Source: Enterococcus faecalis (lineage in GTDB: Bacteria > Bacillota > Bacilli > Lactobacillales > Enterococcaceae). Taken from it: a stretch of 64,000 nucleotides of DNA. The notes below the pieces were generated by a model. That model did not search any database. It was not told the origin of the DNA and saw only the letters and a list, made by a program, of their open reading frames with translations. Both the position numbers and the translations under genes were made by a program. Location of the stretch: assembly GCF_029024925.1 (NCBI RefSeq), contig NZ_CP118962.1:2720001-2784000 (forward strand), in the 5' to 3' direction. Positions 17,091 to 25,790 of this stretch are shown here, in pieces. How positions within the stretch are numbered: the first letter of the stretch is position 1; every line of letters begins with the position of its first letter.

Positions 17091-17774
17091 TTATAGACCA
17101 ATGACCGTTGCAAAGAAAGGAACCACTAAAACAGTAACTACACCAACCACTACGACAGAAATACTAGCCATAGCAGCCTCTGTTTCGCCCATTTCAATGC
17201 CTACTGCCACACCTAGGGCATGTCCGGCCGCACCTAAAGCTAAACCTTTGGCGATTGGATTGTTAATTTTAAACCATTTCAATGCAATTCGGCCCAAGGC
17301 ATAGGTTAGTACACCATTGAAGATTACAGTAAACGCCGTAATGGAAGCAATGCCGCCAACAGTTTGAGAAATAGGTACGGCAATCGCTGTTGTAGCTGCT
17401 TGTGGTAAGATTGAGGCCACTAAATGATTATCCATGCCAATCACTTTTCCTGCAAAATAAACAGCCACTAGCGAACCAAAAGAACCAATTGTTAACGCCG
17501 TTAAAATTTCTAACCAATATTTTTTCAACACGTCTCTCTTTTTATATAAAGGAATCGCAAACGCTACTGTCGCAGGCTCTAGAAAGAAGCTGATATATTT
17601 GCCACCTTCATTGTATTGCTCGTAACTAATTCCTGTTACTTTTAAAACGACAACGCCTAAAATCATCGCAACGAATAATGGCGTAAATAAGAAGAAACCT
17701 TTGCTTTTTTTAAACAACCAAGTACCTATGCCAAATACAGCTAATGAAATAATAATACCAACATACGGATTCAT
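17091..17774 (-). CDS. lrgB: LrgB-family antiholin-like membrane protein
   Basis: 227 residues starting [20 protein letters not shown] at 17774, where GGAGAGG gives a ribosome site. About seven hydrophobic segments and the conserved family stretch [22 protein letters not shown]. With LrgA it belongs to the CidAB/LrgAB group that modulates murein hydrolase activity, autolysis and, in some bacteria, pyruvate uptake. It overlaps lrgA by 4 bases (ATGA). A longer N-terminal reading overlapping lrgA was rejected for lack of a ribosome site. Confidence 0.9.
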   Translation of the reverse strand: MNPYVGIIISLAVFGIGTWLFKKSKGFFLFTPLFVAMILGVVVLKVTGISYEQYNEGGKYISFFLEPATVAFAIPLYKKRDVLKKYWLEILTALTIGSFGSLVAVYFAGKVIGMDNHLVASILPQAATTAIAVPISQTVGGIASITAFTVIFNGVLTYALGRIALKWFKINNPIAKGLALGAAGHALGVAVGIEMGETEAAMASISVVVVGVVTVLVVPFFATVIGL

Positions 17775-18190
17775 GCGCGAACCTCTCCTTTCGCTTTCTT
17801 CGTTGCTGCGGGTTCTTTTTCTTTTCGAGCATCTTTCATATGCAATAAAAAGGCGCCCGTCCAACCAGTTGTTGCTAGTAACGCTAGTGTCGCTACTAAA
17901 ATAACAAAAACAATTTGAACGCCAAATTGTTGCATAATCCCTAAAGAATTAACTAAGGAAATCCCTGAAGGAACAAATAAAAATGTAATAACCGTTGATA
18001 AGCTATTACCTAGCCCTTCCACTTGCTCCAATTTAACAACTTTTGTACATAAACCAATGAACAATAACACCATGCCAATTACTGAAGCAGGCATTGGTAT
18101 TGGGGAAATGAACGCCAAGCCGTTGGCGATTAACATAATAATGGCAAAAACTGCTGCTTGTTGTAAAAATGAATATACTTTCTTTTCCAT
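17771..18190 (-). CDS. lrgA: LrgA-family holin-like protein
   Basis: 139 residues with four membrane segments and the family signature [15 protein letters not shown] near residue 32, ending in a Lys/Glu-rich cytosolic tail. Holin-like partner of LrgB. It lies directly downstream of lytSR on the same strand but is separated by a terminator (18296-18341). In other Firmicutes lrgAB is switched on by LytR in response to membrane-potential changes or pyruvate, and this order supports that link here. Confidence 0.9.
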   Translation of the reverse strand: MEKKVYSFLQQAAVFAIIMLIANGLAFISPIPMPASVIGMVLLFIGLCTKVVKLEQVEGLGNSLSTVITFLFVPSGISLVNSLGIMQQFGVQIVFVILVATLALLATTGWTGAFLLHMKDARKEKEPAATKKAKGEVRA

Positions 18191-18295
18191 TCTTCTTCGC
18201 TCCCTTTTGTCTGTTTTCTATGGGTTAAGTATATAAAGAAAACGTTTTTTTAAGGGCTTTTTTTCATGAAATGCCAGAATTTCTTCACCAAATGC

Positions 18296-18341
18296 AAAAA
18301 TCACCACTTGAAATGCATTCGACATTTCAAGTGGTGATTTT
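18296..18341 (-). terminator. Terminator between lytSR and lrgAB
   Basis: AAAAATCACCACTTGAAATG / CATTTCAAGTGGTGATTTTT perfect 20-bp stem just after the lytR stop. Confidence 0.85.
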
Positions 18342-19070
18342 TTAACTTAAGCCAAGTTTTTCTTTAAATTCTTTGACGTATGAACGGCTAACAGGTACTT
18401 TTGAGCCGTTGGTTAAAATTACTTGCAACGTGTTATTAAACCACGGCTGAATTTCTTGAATTTTTGTTCGATTCAAGATGAAACTTCGATGCGTTTTAAT
18501 AAAGAGCGTGGCAGGTAATTTTTGTTCGATACTGTTGAGGGTCCCTGTCATCTTGTAGACCTGTTGATCCACAAAAATGCTCAGTTGCCGTTCTTCGACA
18601 GAAACGAGGTAAATATCTTCTGGCGCCACAAGATAAATGCGGTCTTCCCCTTGAATAGGTATTGCTTCAGATTTTGGTCCTTTTTCAGCAGTGTTTTCTG
18701 GGACAGCTTGAGCCATTTCTTTCGATGCTTTTTCAATGACTTGTGTTATTTTTTCTTCTTCAAAAGGTTTCAAAATATAATCTTTTGCATTCACTTGAAA
18801 GGCCTTTAACGCATATTGATCATAGGCGGTTGCAAAGACCAAGTAGGGCGCTTTTTTAAGATGGGTTAATTTTTCCGCTAAATCAAACCCGCTTTCATCG
18901 GTCAAATGAATATCTAAAAATAACAAATCTGGCTTTTGATCCATCATCTCTTCCATTGCCTCCGCCACAGAATCCGCTTCTGCAACGCTCGTCACTTGCG
19001 GATGTTGGGAAACAAGATAGCTCAATTCTTCTCGTGCTAAGGGCTCATCATCAACGATTAATACGTGCAT
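18342..19070 (-). CDS. lytR: LytTR-family response regulator
   Basis: 242 residues. Receiver domain (1-120) with acidic pocket VDDEP, phospho-acceptor Asp53 in LFLDIHLTD, Thr/Ala and the Lys of YILKPF. LytTR DNA-binding domain (about 140-240) with the typical HRSFILNRTKIQEI and KVPVSRSYVKEFK. It overlaps lytS by 20 bases, so the two are translationally linked. Expected to drive lrgAB from a LytTR box upstream of lrgA; I did not find a clear direct repeat there by eye. Confidence 0.92.
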   Translation of the reverse strand: MHVLIVDDEPLAREELSYLVSQHPQVTSVAEADSVAEAMEEMMDQKPDLLFLDIHLTDESGFDLAEKLTHLKKAPYLVFATAYDQYALKAFQVNAKDYILKPFEEEKITQVIEKASKEMAQAVPENTAEKGPKSEAIPIQGEDRIYLVAPEDIYLVSVEERQLSIFVDQQVYKMTGTLNSIEQKLPATLFIKTHRSFILNRTKIQEIQPWFNNTLQVILTNGSKVPVSRSYVKEFKEKLGLS

Positions 19071-20820
19071 CTAATTCCTCCTGTTCCATCGGGATTTCTA
19101 AATGAACATGGCTCCCGCCTGTCTCTAAATTTTCAATTAAAAAACAACCTTCTGATCCATAAAGGTTCGCCATTCTGCGGGACAAGTTTTCCAGTGCCGT
19201 GCCGGAGCCTTTTTCCGAAGTCACTGTTGTCTTTCCTAATAGCAAGCGGCGTTCTTCAGGAATCCCTTGCCCATTGTCATACACATCCACATGTAATTTA
19301 TGTTGTTTTGCTTTGACCACTACCCGAACTTGATTGTTCTCCTTCCGGCTGCCAAATGCATGCTTGATGGTATTTTCCACTAACACCTGAATCGCATACG
19401 GCGGTACTTTTTCTGAAGCAACCGCTTCTTCCACGTCAAATGTTACTTGATAACGATTCGGAAACCGTGCTTGTTCTAATGACAAATAGGCTTTTACTTG
19501 TTCTAGTTCTTGTGAAACTGGGATCGTAGTTTGCACGGCTCCCTGCAAGTTACCTCGAAAGTATTTACTTAATTGGAGCAATAGTTTCCGCGCTTTTTCA
19601 CTGTCTTTCCGCATTAATGCGGAAATAGTATTGATGGCATTAAAGAAGAAATGCGGGTTCACTTGCGCTTGCAAGGATTTAATTTCAGCTTCTTTAAGTA
19701 ATTTTGATTGTACTTCCGCTTCACCTAATTCAATTTGTGAAGAAAAAATTGTCCCAAGACCTTCTGCTAACTGTTCCTCGACATGTGTTAATTGCGCTGG
19801 ATCCGTAAAGTACATTTTTAAGGTGCCAACAATTTGCTGATGGGAAAATAATGGAATCACAATCGCCGCTTGCAACGGACAATTAGGGTCCGAACAACCA
19901 ACTTCTTCTTTGGCATGTGCGATGGTCATTCGGCCCGTCCGTAACACTTCCCGAGAAAGCTCCGTAATGACTTCTAGCTCTGGAATATGATGATCGCTTC
20001 CTGCGCCAACATGAGCTAAAATTTGATGACTGTTTGTCATGCTAATCGCACTGACTTTTGTATAATGCTTAATAATCTCCGCAACTTTTTTGCTGGAATT
20101 TTTATTGAGGCCTTCTCGAAAATATGGCAGTGTTTCCGCTGCTAATTCCAAAACATCGTGCGTCTGAACCGCTTTGGCCTGCTCTTCTTGTTTCAATGTC
20201 GTCGTTAGAATCGACATAAAAATGAACGTTCCTACGCTATTTAACAAAATCATCGGCAGCGCAATAAAACGAACCAACGTGGCCCCATCCGATAGATCAC
20301 CGCTGAAAAAGAAAATAAAAATCATCTGAATCATTTCCATGCACGCTCCGACAATGGCAGAAAAGCCGGCAGACGGAAAAACGGTTTGCTTTGCCATGCG
20401 GCTCCCTAAAAAACCGGCAATTAAGCCAACAATTAAAGAAGCAGGCACATAAAAGAAACTATGCCCCCCGCCTTGAATAACCCGATGAAAGCCAGCAATT
20501 AAACCAACCGTACTGCCGACAATCGGACCACCCACTAATCCAGAAACGCCAATTACTAACGTACGCGTATTTGCAATGGAAGCATTGCTGCTTAAATAGG
20601 TTAGTAAATTATTGGGGACAATCTGATTCTTAGCGATTTCGATACCTGTAAAATTAGAAATAATAGCAAATAAACCAAAAATCAAAATCAACTGAACTTT
20701 TGAAGACATTTTTTCACGACTTAATAAAACACGCTTAAAATAAGGCACATTCACTAAAAGAAAGGCCAGTAAAATAATTAAGCCCACCCGTTCCATCATT
20801 AAAATAAATAATTCGACCAC
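19051..20820 (-). CDS. lytS: LytS sensor histidine kinase
   Basis: 589 residues starting at a GTG (20820) behind AAGGAGG. Six or so N-terminal membrane helices forming the 5TMR-LYT sensor (NFTGIEIAKNQIVPNN, VSGLVGGPIVGSTVGLIAGFHR), a GAF-type domain (about 220-355), then a His_kinase domain with phospho-His near residue 390 in NPHFFFNAINTISAL and an ATPase domain with N-box VENTIKHAFG and G-box YDNGQGIP. It senses changes at the membrane and signals to LytR. Kinases of this class act on LytTR regulators. Confidence 0.92.
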   Translation of the reverse strand: MVELFILMMERVGLIILLAFLLVNVPYFKRVLLSREKMSSKVQLILIFGLFAIISNFTGIEIAKNQIVPNNLLTYLSSNASIANTRTLVIGVSGLVGGPIVGSTVGLIAGFHRVIQGGGHSFFYVPASLIVGLIAGFLGSRMAKQTVFPSAGFSAIVGACMEMIQMIFIFFFSGDLSDGATLVRFIALPMILLNSVGTFIFMSILTTTLKQEEQAKAVQTHDVLELAAETLPYFREGLNKNSSKKVAEIIKHYTKVSAISMTNSHQILAHVGAGSDHHIPELEVITELSREVLRTGRMTIAHAKEEVGCSDPNCPLQAAIVIPLFSHQQIVGTLKMYFTDPAQLTHVEEQLAEGLGTIFSSQIELGEAEVQSKLLKEAEIKSLQAQVNPHFFFNAINTISALMRKDSEKARKLLLQLSKYFRGNLQGAVQTTIPVSQELEQVKAYLSLEQARFPNRYQVTFDVEEAVASEKVPPYAIQVLVENTIKHAFGSRKENNQVRVVVKAKQHKLHVDVYDNGQGIPEERRLLLGKTTVTSEKGSGTALENLSRRMANLYGSEGCFLIENLETGGSHVHLEIPMEQEELDARINR

Positions 20821-20865
20821 ACCGGCACCTCCTTCCTATTAACTATACTATAAATCAAGGAAAAG

Positions 20866-20905
20866 AAAAAAATGAAGCTTCTCAAAAAAGAGGCTTCATT
20901 TTTTC
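20866..20905 (-). terminator. Terminator of the methionine ABC operon
   Basis: AAAAATGAAGC… / …GCTTCATTTTTT stem directly downstream of the metQ-like stop. Confidence 0.75.
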
Positions 20906-20911
20906 TATTCA

Positions 20912-21730
20912 TTAAAACGCAGGAATATTAGCGCCTTTAGAATTTTTCTTGATGTATTCAGCAACTTCTTTTGTTGTCATCGCTTCTTTTAAAACCTTGA
21001 TCTTTTCGCTATCTTTTTCGCCTTTACGTGTCACAACTTGCAATGCGTAATGTTTACTTGCTTCTTCATCTTCTAACAAAATCGCATCTTTCGTTGTTAA
21101 ACCAGCAGGTTCTAAGTAGGCTGGGTAGCAGAACACCATAGCGATGTCTTTTTCATCATAGGCTTTAGCTAAATTCAGTAAATCAATGCTTTCAAAAGTG
21201 ATGTTTTTAGGATTTTCCACGACATCTGCCACCGTGCCGTTAAAGCCGACACCTTCTTTTAATTTAATCACGCCGTTTGCATTTAAAATTGCTAAAGCAC
21301 GACCTTCATTGGTTGGATCGCTAGGAATCCCCACTTTGGCATTTTCAGGTAAATCTTTCGCATCTTGATATTCTTTTGAATAGAAACCACCAGCAAAATA
21401 ATAAATCGGTTGAACAGCCACTAAATCAGCTTTTTTCTCTTTGTTAAACATTTCCATGAAGGGTTGATGTTGCGCAAAATTAGCATCCGCTTCGTCATGT
21501 TGCACGGCATCGTTGTAGGCAACATTGTCGCTCACTTCCATAATGTTAATTTTGTACCCTTTTTTCTCAGCTTCTTTCTTGGCAATCTCCAAGATATCTT
21601 TTGAAGATTCCAATTGCACGGCCACGGTAATCTCCTTGTCTTCTTTCTGATCTGCTTGTTTATTTCCCCCACAGGCAGCTAAAATGACTGTTGCAATAAC
21701 AGCGAATGTTGCTAAATAAAACTTCTTCAT
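20912..21730 (-). CDS. metQ: NlpA/MetQ-type substrate-binding lipoprotein
   Basis: 272 residues with a lipoprotein signal (lipobox LAACG, Cys20). The mature part fits the NLPA family: IAKKEAEKKGYKINIMEVSDNVAYNDAVQHDEADANFAQHQPFM is the hallmark. Family members bind methionine (L or D) or short methionine peptides for import. It is the last gene of the metNIQ-like operon. AGGAGG precedes the ATG. Ligand is inferred from the family only. Confidence 0.85.
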   Translation of the reverse strand: MKKFYLATFAVIATVILAACGGNKQADQKEDKEITVAVQLESSKDILEIAKKEAEKKGYKINIMEVSDNVAYNDAVQHDEADANFAQHQPFMEMFNKEKKADLVAVQPIYYFAGGFYSKEYQDAKDLPENAKVGIPSDPTNEGRALAILNANGVIKLKEGVGFNGTVADVVENPKNITFESIDLLNLAKAYDEKDIAMVFCYPAYLEPAGLTTKDAILLEDEEASKHYALQVVTRKGEKDSEKIKVLKEAMTTKEVAEYIKKNSKGANIPAF

Positions 21731-21742
21731 TCTTTTGTCCTC

Positions 21743-22414
21743 CTACTTTCTTTTGTCTAGTTTTTGGGCAATGAAGTTCCCAAGCATTTGTAAAATGAAG
21801 ACCAGTGCAATCATAATCACAATGGCAACATACATAATACCGTATTCATACCGTTGATACCCGACACGAACTGCAAAATCGCCAATCCCGCCGCCACCAA
21901 CAACACCCATCACCGTGGAATATGAAACCATACTCACTGTCGTGGTTGTGTAAGCAAGGACCAATCCGCTACGTGCTTCCACCAATAAAAAGTGCCAAAT
22001 GTATTGGACTTTCGAGGTACCTAACGAATTAGCTAAAAAATAAATTTCTTCTGGAACATCCAACAGCACTTGTTCAACCAAGCGAGCAAAAATCGCGATC
22101 GCAACAATACTCAATGGCACAGATGAAGGAATTGGGCCAAACGCCTTTCCTAAAACAGAACGAGTGACTGGAATCAACGCAATCACAAATAATAAATAAG
22201 GAAACGAGCGAATAACAGTTACAATGAAATTTAAAACCCAGTATAGCCAAGGTTGATGTCCTTTGACTTTCGGATTAGCCAAAAATAGTCCTAAGCCTAA
22301 AGGCAAGCCAACAAGCAAACAGATAGCCATCGAAATCGACATCATAATCCCTGTTTCTTTTAAACCAATCAGCATAGATGGCCAATATTCGGCAAAGGTT
22401 TCTGAAAAAGTCAT
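21743..22414 (-). CDS. metI: MetI-type ABC permease
   Basis: 223 residues with five to six membrane segments and the EAA-type loop facing the ATPase (EIYFLANSLGTSKVQYIWHFLLVEARSGL). N-terminal MTFSETFAEYWPSMLIGLKETGIM is typical of MetI. Overlaps the ATPase gene by 4 bases (ATGA). Partner of MetN and MetQ in methionine uptake. Confidence 0.87.
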   Translation of the reverse strand: MTFSETFAEYWPSMLIGLKETGIMMSISMAICLLVGLPLGLGLFLANPKVKGHQPWLYWVLNFIVTVIRSFPYLLFVIALIPVTRSVLGKAFGPIPSSVPLSIVAIAIFARLVEQVLLDVPEEIYFLANSLGTSKVQYIWHFLLVEARSGLVLAYTTTTVSMVSYSTVMGVVGGGGIGDFAVRVGYQRYEYGIMYVAIVIMIALVFILQMLGNFIAQKLDKRK

Positions 22415-23133
22415 GGACGCAAACTCCTTTCCACTTTTTCTAAATAGGAAAGCGGTTCTTCCTCATATTGCTGAGGATTATTCAGAAATTCGCCAATTAA
22501 CTGACCTTTTTCCATCACTAAGATACGATTACATAAGCGCTTCACGGTTTCTAATTCGTGACTAACAAAGAAAATAGTCGGTCGGAATTCCTGATGCGTC
22601 TTATGTAATAGTCGAACGACACTTTCTGTATTTTCTTCATCTAATGAACTCGTTGCCTCGTCACATAATAACCATTTTGGATTACGGCTCAACGCTCGAG
22701 CAATAGAGACACGCTGTTTTTCCCCACCAGAAAGCTGAGCAGGATACGCTTCTGCCTTATGGGCCATATCAACAAACGTTAATAAACGCTCAATTTTTTC
22801 AGGCTGTTTCTCTTTTAAAAGTTTCAAAGGCAACGCAACATTATCATAAATTTTCAAATTTTCTAACAAATTGTAATGCTGAAACACCATCCCCATTTGT
22901 TGTTGCTGCTGGCGAACTTCTTTTTTAGAGAAGGTTTGAACATTTCTGCCATCAATACGAATCTCCCCTTCACTCGGTTGTTCCATTAAATTCAACAAAC
23001 GTAACAACGTGGACTTGCCAGAGCCACTTTTCCCAACAATCCCAACGATTTCTCCTGGTTGGACAGAAAAGTGAATATTTTTTAACGCGTGTGTCTCTTG
23101 ATAGACTTTCGACACATTCACTAACTCAATCAT
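22411..23133 (-). CDS. metN: MetN-type ABC ATPase lacking the regulatory C-terminal domain
   Basis: 240 residues. Walker A GKSGSGKST, Q-loop VFQHYNLL, signature LSGGEKQRVSIARAL, Walker B LLCDEATSSLD, H-loop FVSHE. It powers import through MetI. Typical MetN proteins run to about 340 residues with a C-terminal NIL/ACT-type domain that binds methionine and inhibits transport. This one stops after the nucleotide-binding domain, so that feedback would be absent. No frameshift is visible; the next gene starts in a normal overlap. It could equally be a close relative serving another amino acid. Confidence 0.8.
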   Translation of the reverse strand: MIELVNVSKVYQETHALKNIHFSVQPGEIVGIVGKSGSGKSTLLRLLNLMEQPSEGEIRIDGRNVQTFSKKEVRQQQQQMGMVFQHYNLLENLKIYDNVALPLKLLKEKQPEKIERLLTFVDMAHKAEAYPAQLSGGEKQRVSIARALSRNPKWLLCDEATSSLDEENTESVVRLLHKTHQEFRPTIFFVSHELETVKRLCNRILVMEKGQLIGEFLNNPQQYEEEPLSYLEKVERSLRP

Positions 23134-23431
23134 GATTACCTCCTAAAGGCCGACAAACAAACTATAACAACTAAAAAAACTGTATAACAATTAAAGTAAT
23201 TCTGTGAAACGATTTAAAAAAACTATTACGAATTAAAAAATAACATACGTTTCGAAAAACAGCGTTATATCAGAGATGTAACTACTTACATCATCTACTA
23301 AAACAGAAAAAAAAGCAACCTTTTTATTTGTGAAAAAAACACTATCTGTTTTTTGCCTGTATTATTTTGTACAAATGAATTAAAAATTTCCTGTTTCTAC
23401 AGCTATTTCCCCACGCTCCTCTAAAAAAAGA
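23134..23431 (-). promoter_or_regulatory. Upstream region of the methionine ABC operon
   Basis: About 300 bases without a gene, very AT-rich. Minus strand has TTGTTA-N18-TATAGT with TGT extended -10 near 23160-23190 as a possible promoter, and a perfect hairpin GATGTAA-GTAG-TTACATC at 23275-23292. I looked for a T-box (AGGGUGGNACCGCG), an S-box and an SMK-box and saw none. Confidence 0.4.
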
Positions 23432-23487
23432 CATTCTCAGAAACGAGGCATCCAAAAAAGGAAAAGCGCTCGTAACGATAATGTCTC
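23432..23487 (-). terminator. Probable terminator of the OsmC gene
   Basis: Nested imperfect stem AGACATT…ACGAG / CTCGT…AATGTCT followed by TTTTTTT on the minus strand. Confidence 0.5.
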
Positions 23488-23494
23488 TAATAGT

Positions 23495-23893
23495 TTACTT
23501 TTTAAATACAACTGTTTCTTCGACAGTAATTCTTTCAGCCAATGATTGAATCACTGGACAGTTTGGGGAGACAAGCTTCAAACACCGTGTCGCCCGTGCT
23601 TGAAAGTCTTCTGGAACAGACACATAAAAGAGAATCGTCACCTGTTTTAATGGTTGTGCGCGTCTCTCTACTTCTCTTGAATACGTGACTTCTATTTTTT
23701 CAAACTCAAAGGGAATGTGCGAATTTTCCAAAACGGATTGATACACGTATCCCCCACAAGCGCCAATTGCCGAAACGAGCATTTGAACTGGCGAATATCC
23801 CTCTTCTTTTGCTAACACCCAGTGCGCTGTTTTCGTTTGTAATTCAAATTTTTCCACACCACGAATAATCGTCAAACGTTCTACCATTGCCAT
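23495..23893 (-). CDS. OsmC/Ohr-family protein
   Basis: 132 residues from the ATG at 23893 (AAGGAG 5 bases upstream). OsmC fold: first Cys in SAIGACGGYVYQSVLENS and second in SPNCPVIQSLAERI, matching the two redox Cys spacing of the family. OsmC and Ohr proteins reduce organic hydroperoxides through these thiols. This is the YhfA-like branch rather than classic Ohr, judged by the short N-terminus, so the true substrate is open. Single gene with a terminator. Confidence 0.8.
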   Translation of the reverse strand: MAMVERLTIIRGVEKFELQTKTAHWVLAKEEGYSPVQMLVSAIGACGGYVYQSVLENSHIPFEFEKIEVTYSREVERRAQPLKQVTILFYVSVPEDFQARATRCLKLVSPNCPVIQSLAERITVEETVVFKK

Positions 23894-23998
23894 CTTCACT
23901 CCTTTTTACTCTTTCTTAAAAGATACTACAAAACAGCGCTAAAACAAACATTTCTAACTTCTCAACTTAGCAAGTCCTAAAAAAAACAAAATTCTCAC

Positions 23999-24027
23999 TT
24001 GACAAACAACGTAACACCTGATAATAT
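23999..24027 (+). promoter_or_regulatory. Sigma-A promoter of the zinc operon
   Basis: TTGACA (23999-24004), 17-base spacer, TAATAT (24022-24027) with TGA extended -10. Confidence 0.8.
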
Positions 24028-24037
24028 ACTTCCGTTC

Positions 24038-24058
24038 AAATCGTAACCATTACGATTT
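24038..24058 (+). promoter_or_regulatory. Zur operator
   Basis: Near-perfect palindrome with half sites AAATCGTAA and TTACGATTT separated by 3 bases, matching the Bacillus-type Zur box. It sits just downstream of the expected transcription start, where bound repressor would block RNA polymerase. Confidence 0.85.
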
Positions 24059-24093
24059 AGATTTTATAAATCCAAAAAGAAAGGAAGTGCCTT

Positions 24094-24363
24094 ATGGCTA
24101 AAAAATCAAAAATTGCTAAAGCAAAAAAACAACAAGCAATGATTGCAAAATATGCGCCTATTCGCCAAGCCTTAAAAGAAGCTGGCGATTATGAAGGTCT
24201 TAGCAAATTGCCAAAAGATGCTCATCCAAGTCGCTTAAAACTCCGCGATCAAACAGATGGGCGCCCACGTGGCTACATGCGTAAATTTGGCATGTCTCGG
24301 ATTCGTTTCCGTGAATTGGCTCACCAAGGCTTGATTCCTGGCGTCAAAAAAGCAAGCTGGTAA
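24094..24363 (+). CDS. rpsN2: Ribosomal protein S14, zinc-independent paralogue
   Basis: 89 residues. N-terminus [21 protein letters not shown] and core [34 protein letters not shown] identify S14. The CxxC…CxxC zinc ribbon of the short housekeeping form is absent, so this is the C-minus form. Under zinc starvation it replaces the zinc-containing S14 and frees zinc. First gene of the operon behind the Zur box. AAAGGAAG precedes the ATG. Confidence 0.93.
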   Translation: MAKKSKIAKAKKQQAMIAKYAPIRQALKEAGDYEGLSKLPKDAHPSRLKLRDQTDGRPRGYMRKFGMSRIRFRELAHQGLIPGVKKASW

Positions 24364-24388
24364 CTCATTATTTCGATAAAGACAACTA

Positions 24389-24419
24389 GCGAGGACAGTC
24401 GCCTTTGGGCTGACCTCGC
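24389..24419 (+). other. Hairpin between rpsN2 and rpmG
   Basis: GCGAGG-A-CAG / CTG-A-CCTCGC imperfect stem without a T-tract. Possible RNA processing or stability element. Confidence 0.4.
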
Positions 24420-24473
24420 AGCCCCCTTTATCTTTTATACGCAATTAAAAAAATCAAATTGGAGGACGGCACT

Positions 24474-24623
24474 ATGCGCCAAACCATTACGTTAGCTTGC
24501 GCTGAAACTGGCGAGCGCCTTTACTTAACAAGTAAAAACAAACGAAATACACCAGAAAAATTACAGCTGAAAAAATATTCACCAAAACTACGGCGCCGCG
24601 CACTTTTCACTGAAGTCAAATAA
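24474..24623 (+). CDS. rpmG: Ribosomal protein L33, zinc-independent paralogue
   Basis: 49 residues: [20 protein letters not shown] is followed by [20 protein letters not shown] and [10 protein letters not shown]33 features are clear (ACxETG…Y, KN+RNTP+KLELKKY, LRRR). Only one Cys is present, so the zinc-binding CxxC pairs are missing. GGAGG lies 8 bases before the ATG. Second gene of the zinc-starvation operon, doing for L33 what rpsN2 does for S14. Confidence 0.93.
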   Translation: MRQTITLACAETGERLYLTSKNKRNTPEKLQLKKYSPKLRRRALFTEVK

Positions 24624-24638
24624 CAGGAGGAAAACTTG

Positions 24639-25613
24639 ATGGGCATTCCAATCACCATTGTTTCTGGCTTTTTAGGCGCAGGAAAAACAACCTTAATTAA
24701 CCATGCGCTTGCGCAATCACCGTTTCCTAAAGAAGAAATTATTATTATTGAAAATGAATTTGGTCAAACAGGCGTTGACCACGCATTACTTTTACAAACC
24801 ACGGAACGAATTATTCAATTAAATAACGGTTGCATGTGCTGCAGCTTACGAGGAGATCTTCTTGCCTCTTTATCAGCAATCTTAGAAGTGTATCAAGAAG
24901 AACAACAACCCATTGCCCAAGTCATTTTAGAAACAACGGGCATTGCTGATCCGCAACCAATCATTCAAACAATTTTAACGACCCCGCACATCAAAAATCA
25001 TTTCTATATAGACAGTCTCTTAACGGTCGTTGATGGGCATCATTGGCAACAACAGCTTCAAGAAGCCGAAGCCATCAAACAACTGGCCTTAGCAGATCGC
25101 CTCTTTTTTTCTGTCAAGGAACCAGCAGACAGCACTCAGCTACCAACGTTCCAAGAAACCCTTCGTACCATTAATCCTTTTGCTGATATTTTATCCTTTC
25201 AAGCCAACGAGCCTCTTTTGGCTAGTGACTTTTTTCAATTAAATAAGTTTACGGCAACACTTACAGAACACGAAATGACTCATTCCCCGCATGAGCACGC
25301 CCACGAGCATCATCACCATACCTTTCACTCCCTCACGCTAACGGCGTCCTCAGCCATCAACGAACCTCTTTTCACTCGTTGGCTTGATTGGTTAATGTAT
25401 ACGCATCAGGAAAAGTTATACCGTTTCAAAGGGATTCTCGCCTTACAGGAGCATGACTTGGCCATTGCCATGCAAGGCGTCAACCAGCAAGTGGCCTTTC
25501 AAATGACGAATCAACCCCCTCAAGAAACGACAATTGTTCTGATTGGCAAAGAATTAGAGACAAAAAAAATTCAAGAAACCTTTCAAACCCTCAACAAAAT
25601 AGCTACTCCGTAA
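24639..25613 (+). CDS. COG0523 (CobW-like) GTPase, zinc metallochaperone
   Basis: 324 residues from the ATG at 24639 (AGGAGG 8 bases upstream). Walker A SGFLGAGKTTL (10-19), switch I region ENEFGQTGVD, metal motif GCMCC (Cys65, 67, 68), Walker B-type ETTGIADP, and a His-rich stretch HSPHEHAHEHHHHTFHS (about 222-240). C-terminal CobW_C domain with LYRFKGIL. Members of this group deliver zinc to client enzymes under starvation (ZagA, ZNG1). The usual NKxD base-recognition motif is weak here (SVKEPAD), which is unusual. In operon with L33 and AdcA. Confidence 0.88.
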   Translation: MGIPITIVSGFLGAGKTTLINHALAQSPFPKEEIIIIENEFGQTGVDHALLLQTTERIIQLNNGCMCCSLRGDLLASLSAILEVYQEEQQPIAQVILETTGIADPQPIIQTILTTPHIKNHFYIDSLLTVVDGHHWQQQLQEAEAIKQLALADRLFFSVKEPADSTQLPTFQETLRTINPFADILSFQANEPLLASDFFQLNKFTATLTEHEMTHSPHEHAHEHHHHTFHSLTLTASSAINEPLFTRWLDWLMYTHQEKLYRFKGILALQEHDLAIAMQGVNQQVAFQMTNQPPQETTIVLIGKELETKKIQETFQTLNKIATP

Positions 25614-25647
25614 ATTAATTTTTTACGAAATGGAGGTCCTATATATA

Positions 25648-25770
25648 ATGGAAAAAACTGACTTATCTAGCGCTTATCGTCGACTGAAAAGTCCCAACAT
25701 CAAAACACGAAAACGCGCACTTAAAATCATTAACGAACATAAGCGCAATAAACAAAAGAAAATTGCGTAA
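25648..25770 (+). CDS. 40-residue basic peptide of the zinc operon
   Basis: Reads MEKTDLSSAYRRLKSPNIKT followed by RKRALKIINEHKRNKQKKIA. TGGAGG with 9-10 base spacing precedes the ATG. 14 Lys/Arg in 40 residues, no Cys, no membrane segment. It is similar in size and character to small proteins annotated as putative metal-homeostasis proteins in streptococci and enterococci. That resemblance is from memory. Its place between the COG0523 GTPase and adcA behind one Zur box supports a role in zinc limitation, perhaps on the ribosome given its charge. Function unknown. Confidence 0.7.
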   Translation: MEKTDLSSAYRRLKSPNIKTRKRALKIINEHKRNKQKKIA

Positions 25771-25790
25771 TTCACTAAAGGAGCACACCT

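Noticed and set aside
17775-17864. N-terminal extension of LrgB
   Set aside because: Very basic, out of family and overlapping lrgA; the ATG at 17774 has a proper ribosome site.
23134-23490. T-box, S-box or SMK-box before the methionine ABC operon
   Set aside because: None of the consensus blocks could be found by eye on the minus strand.
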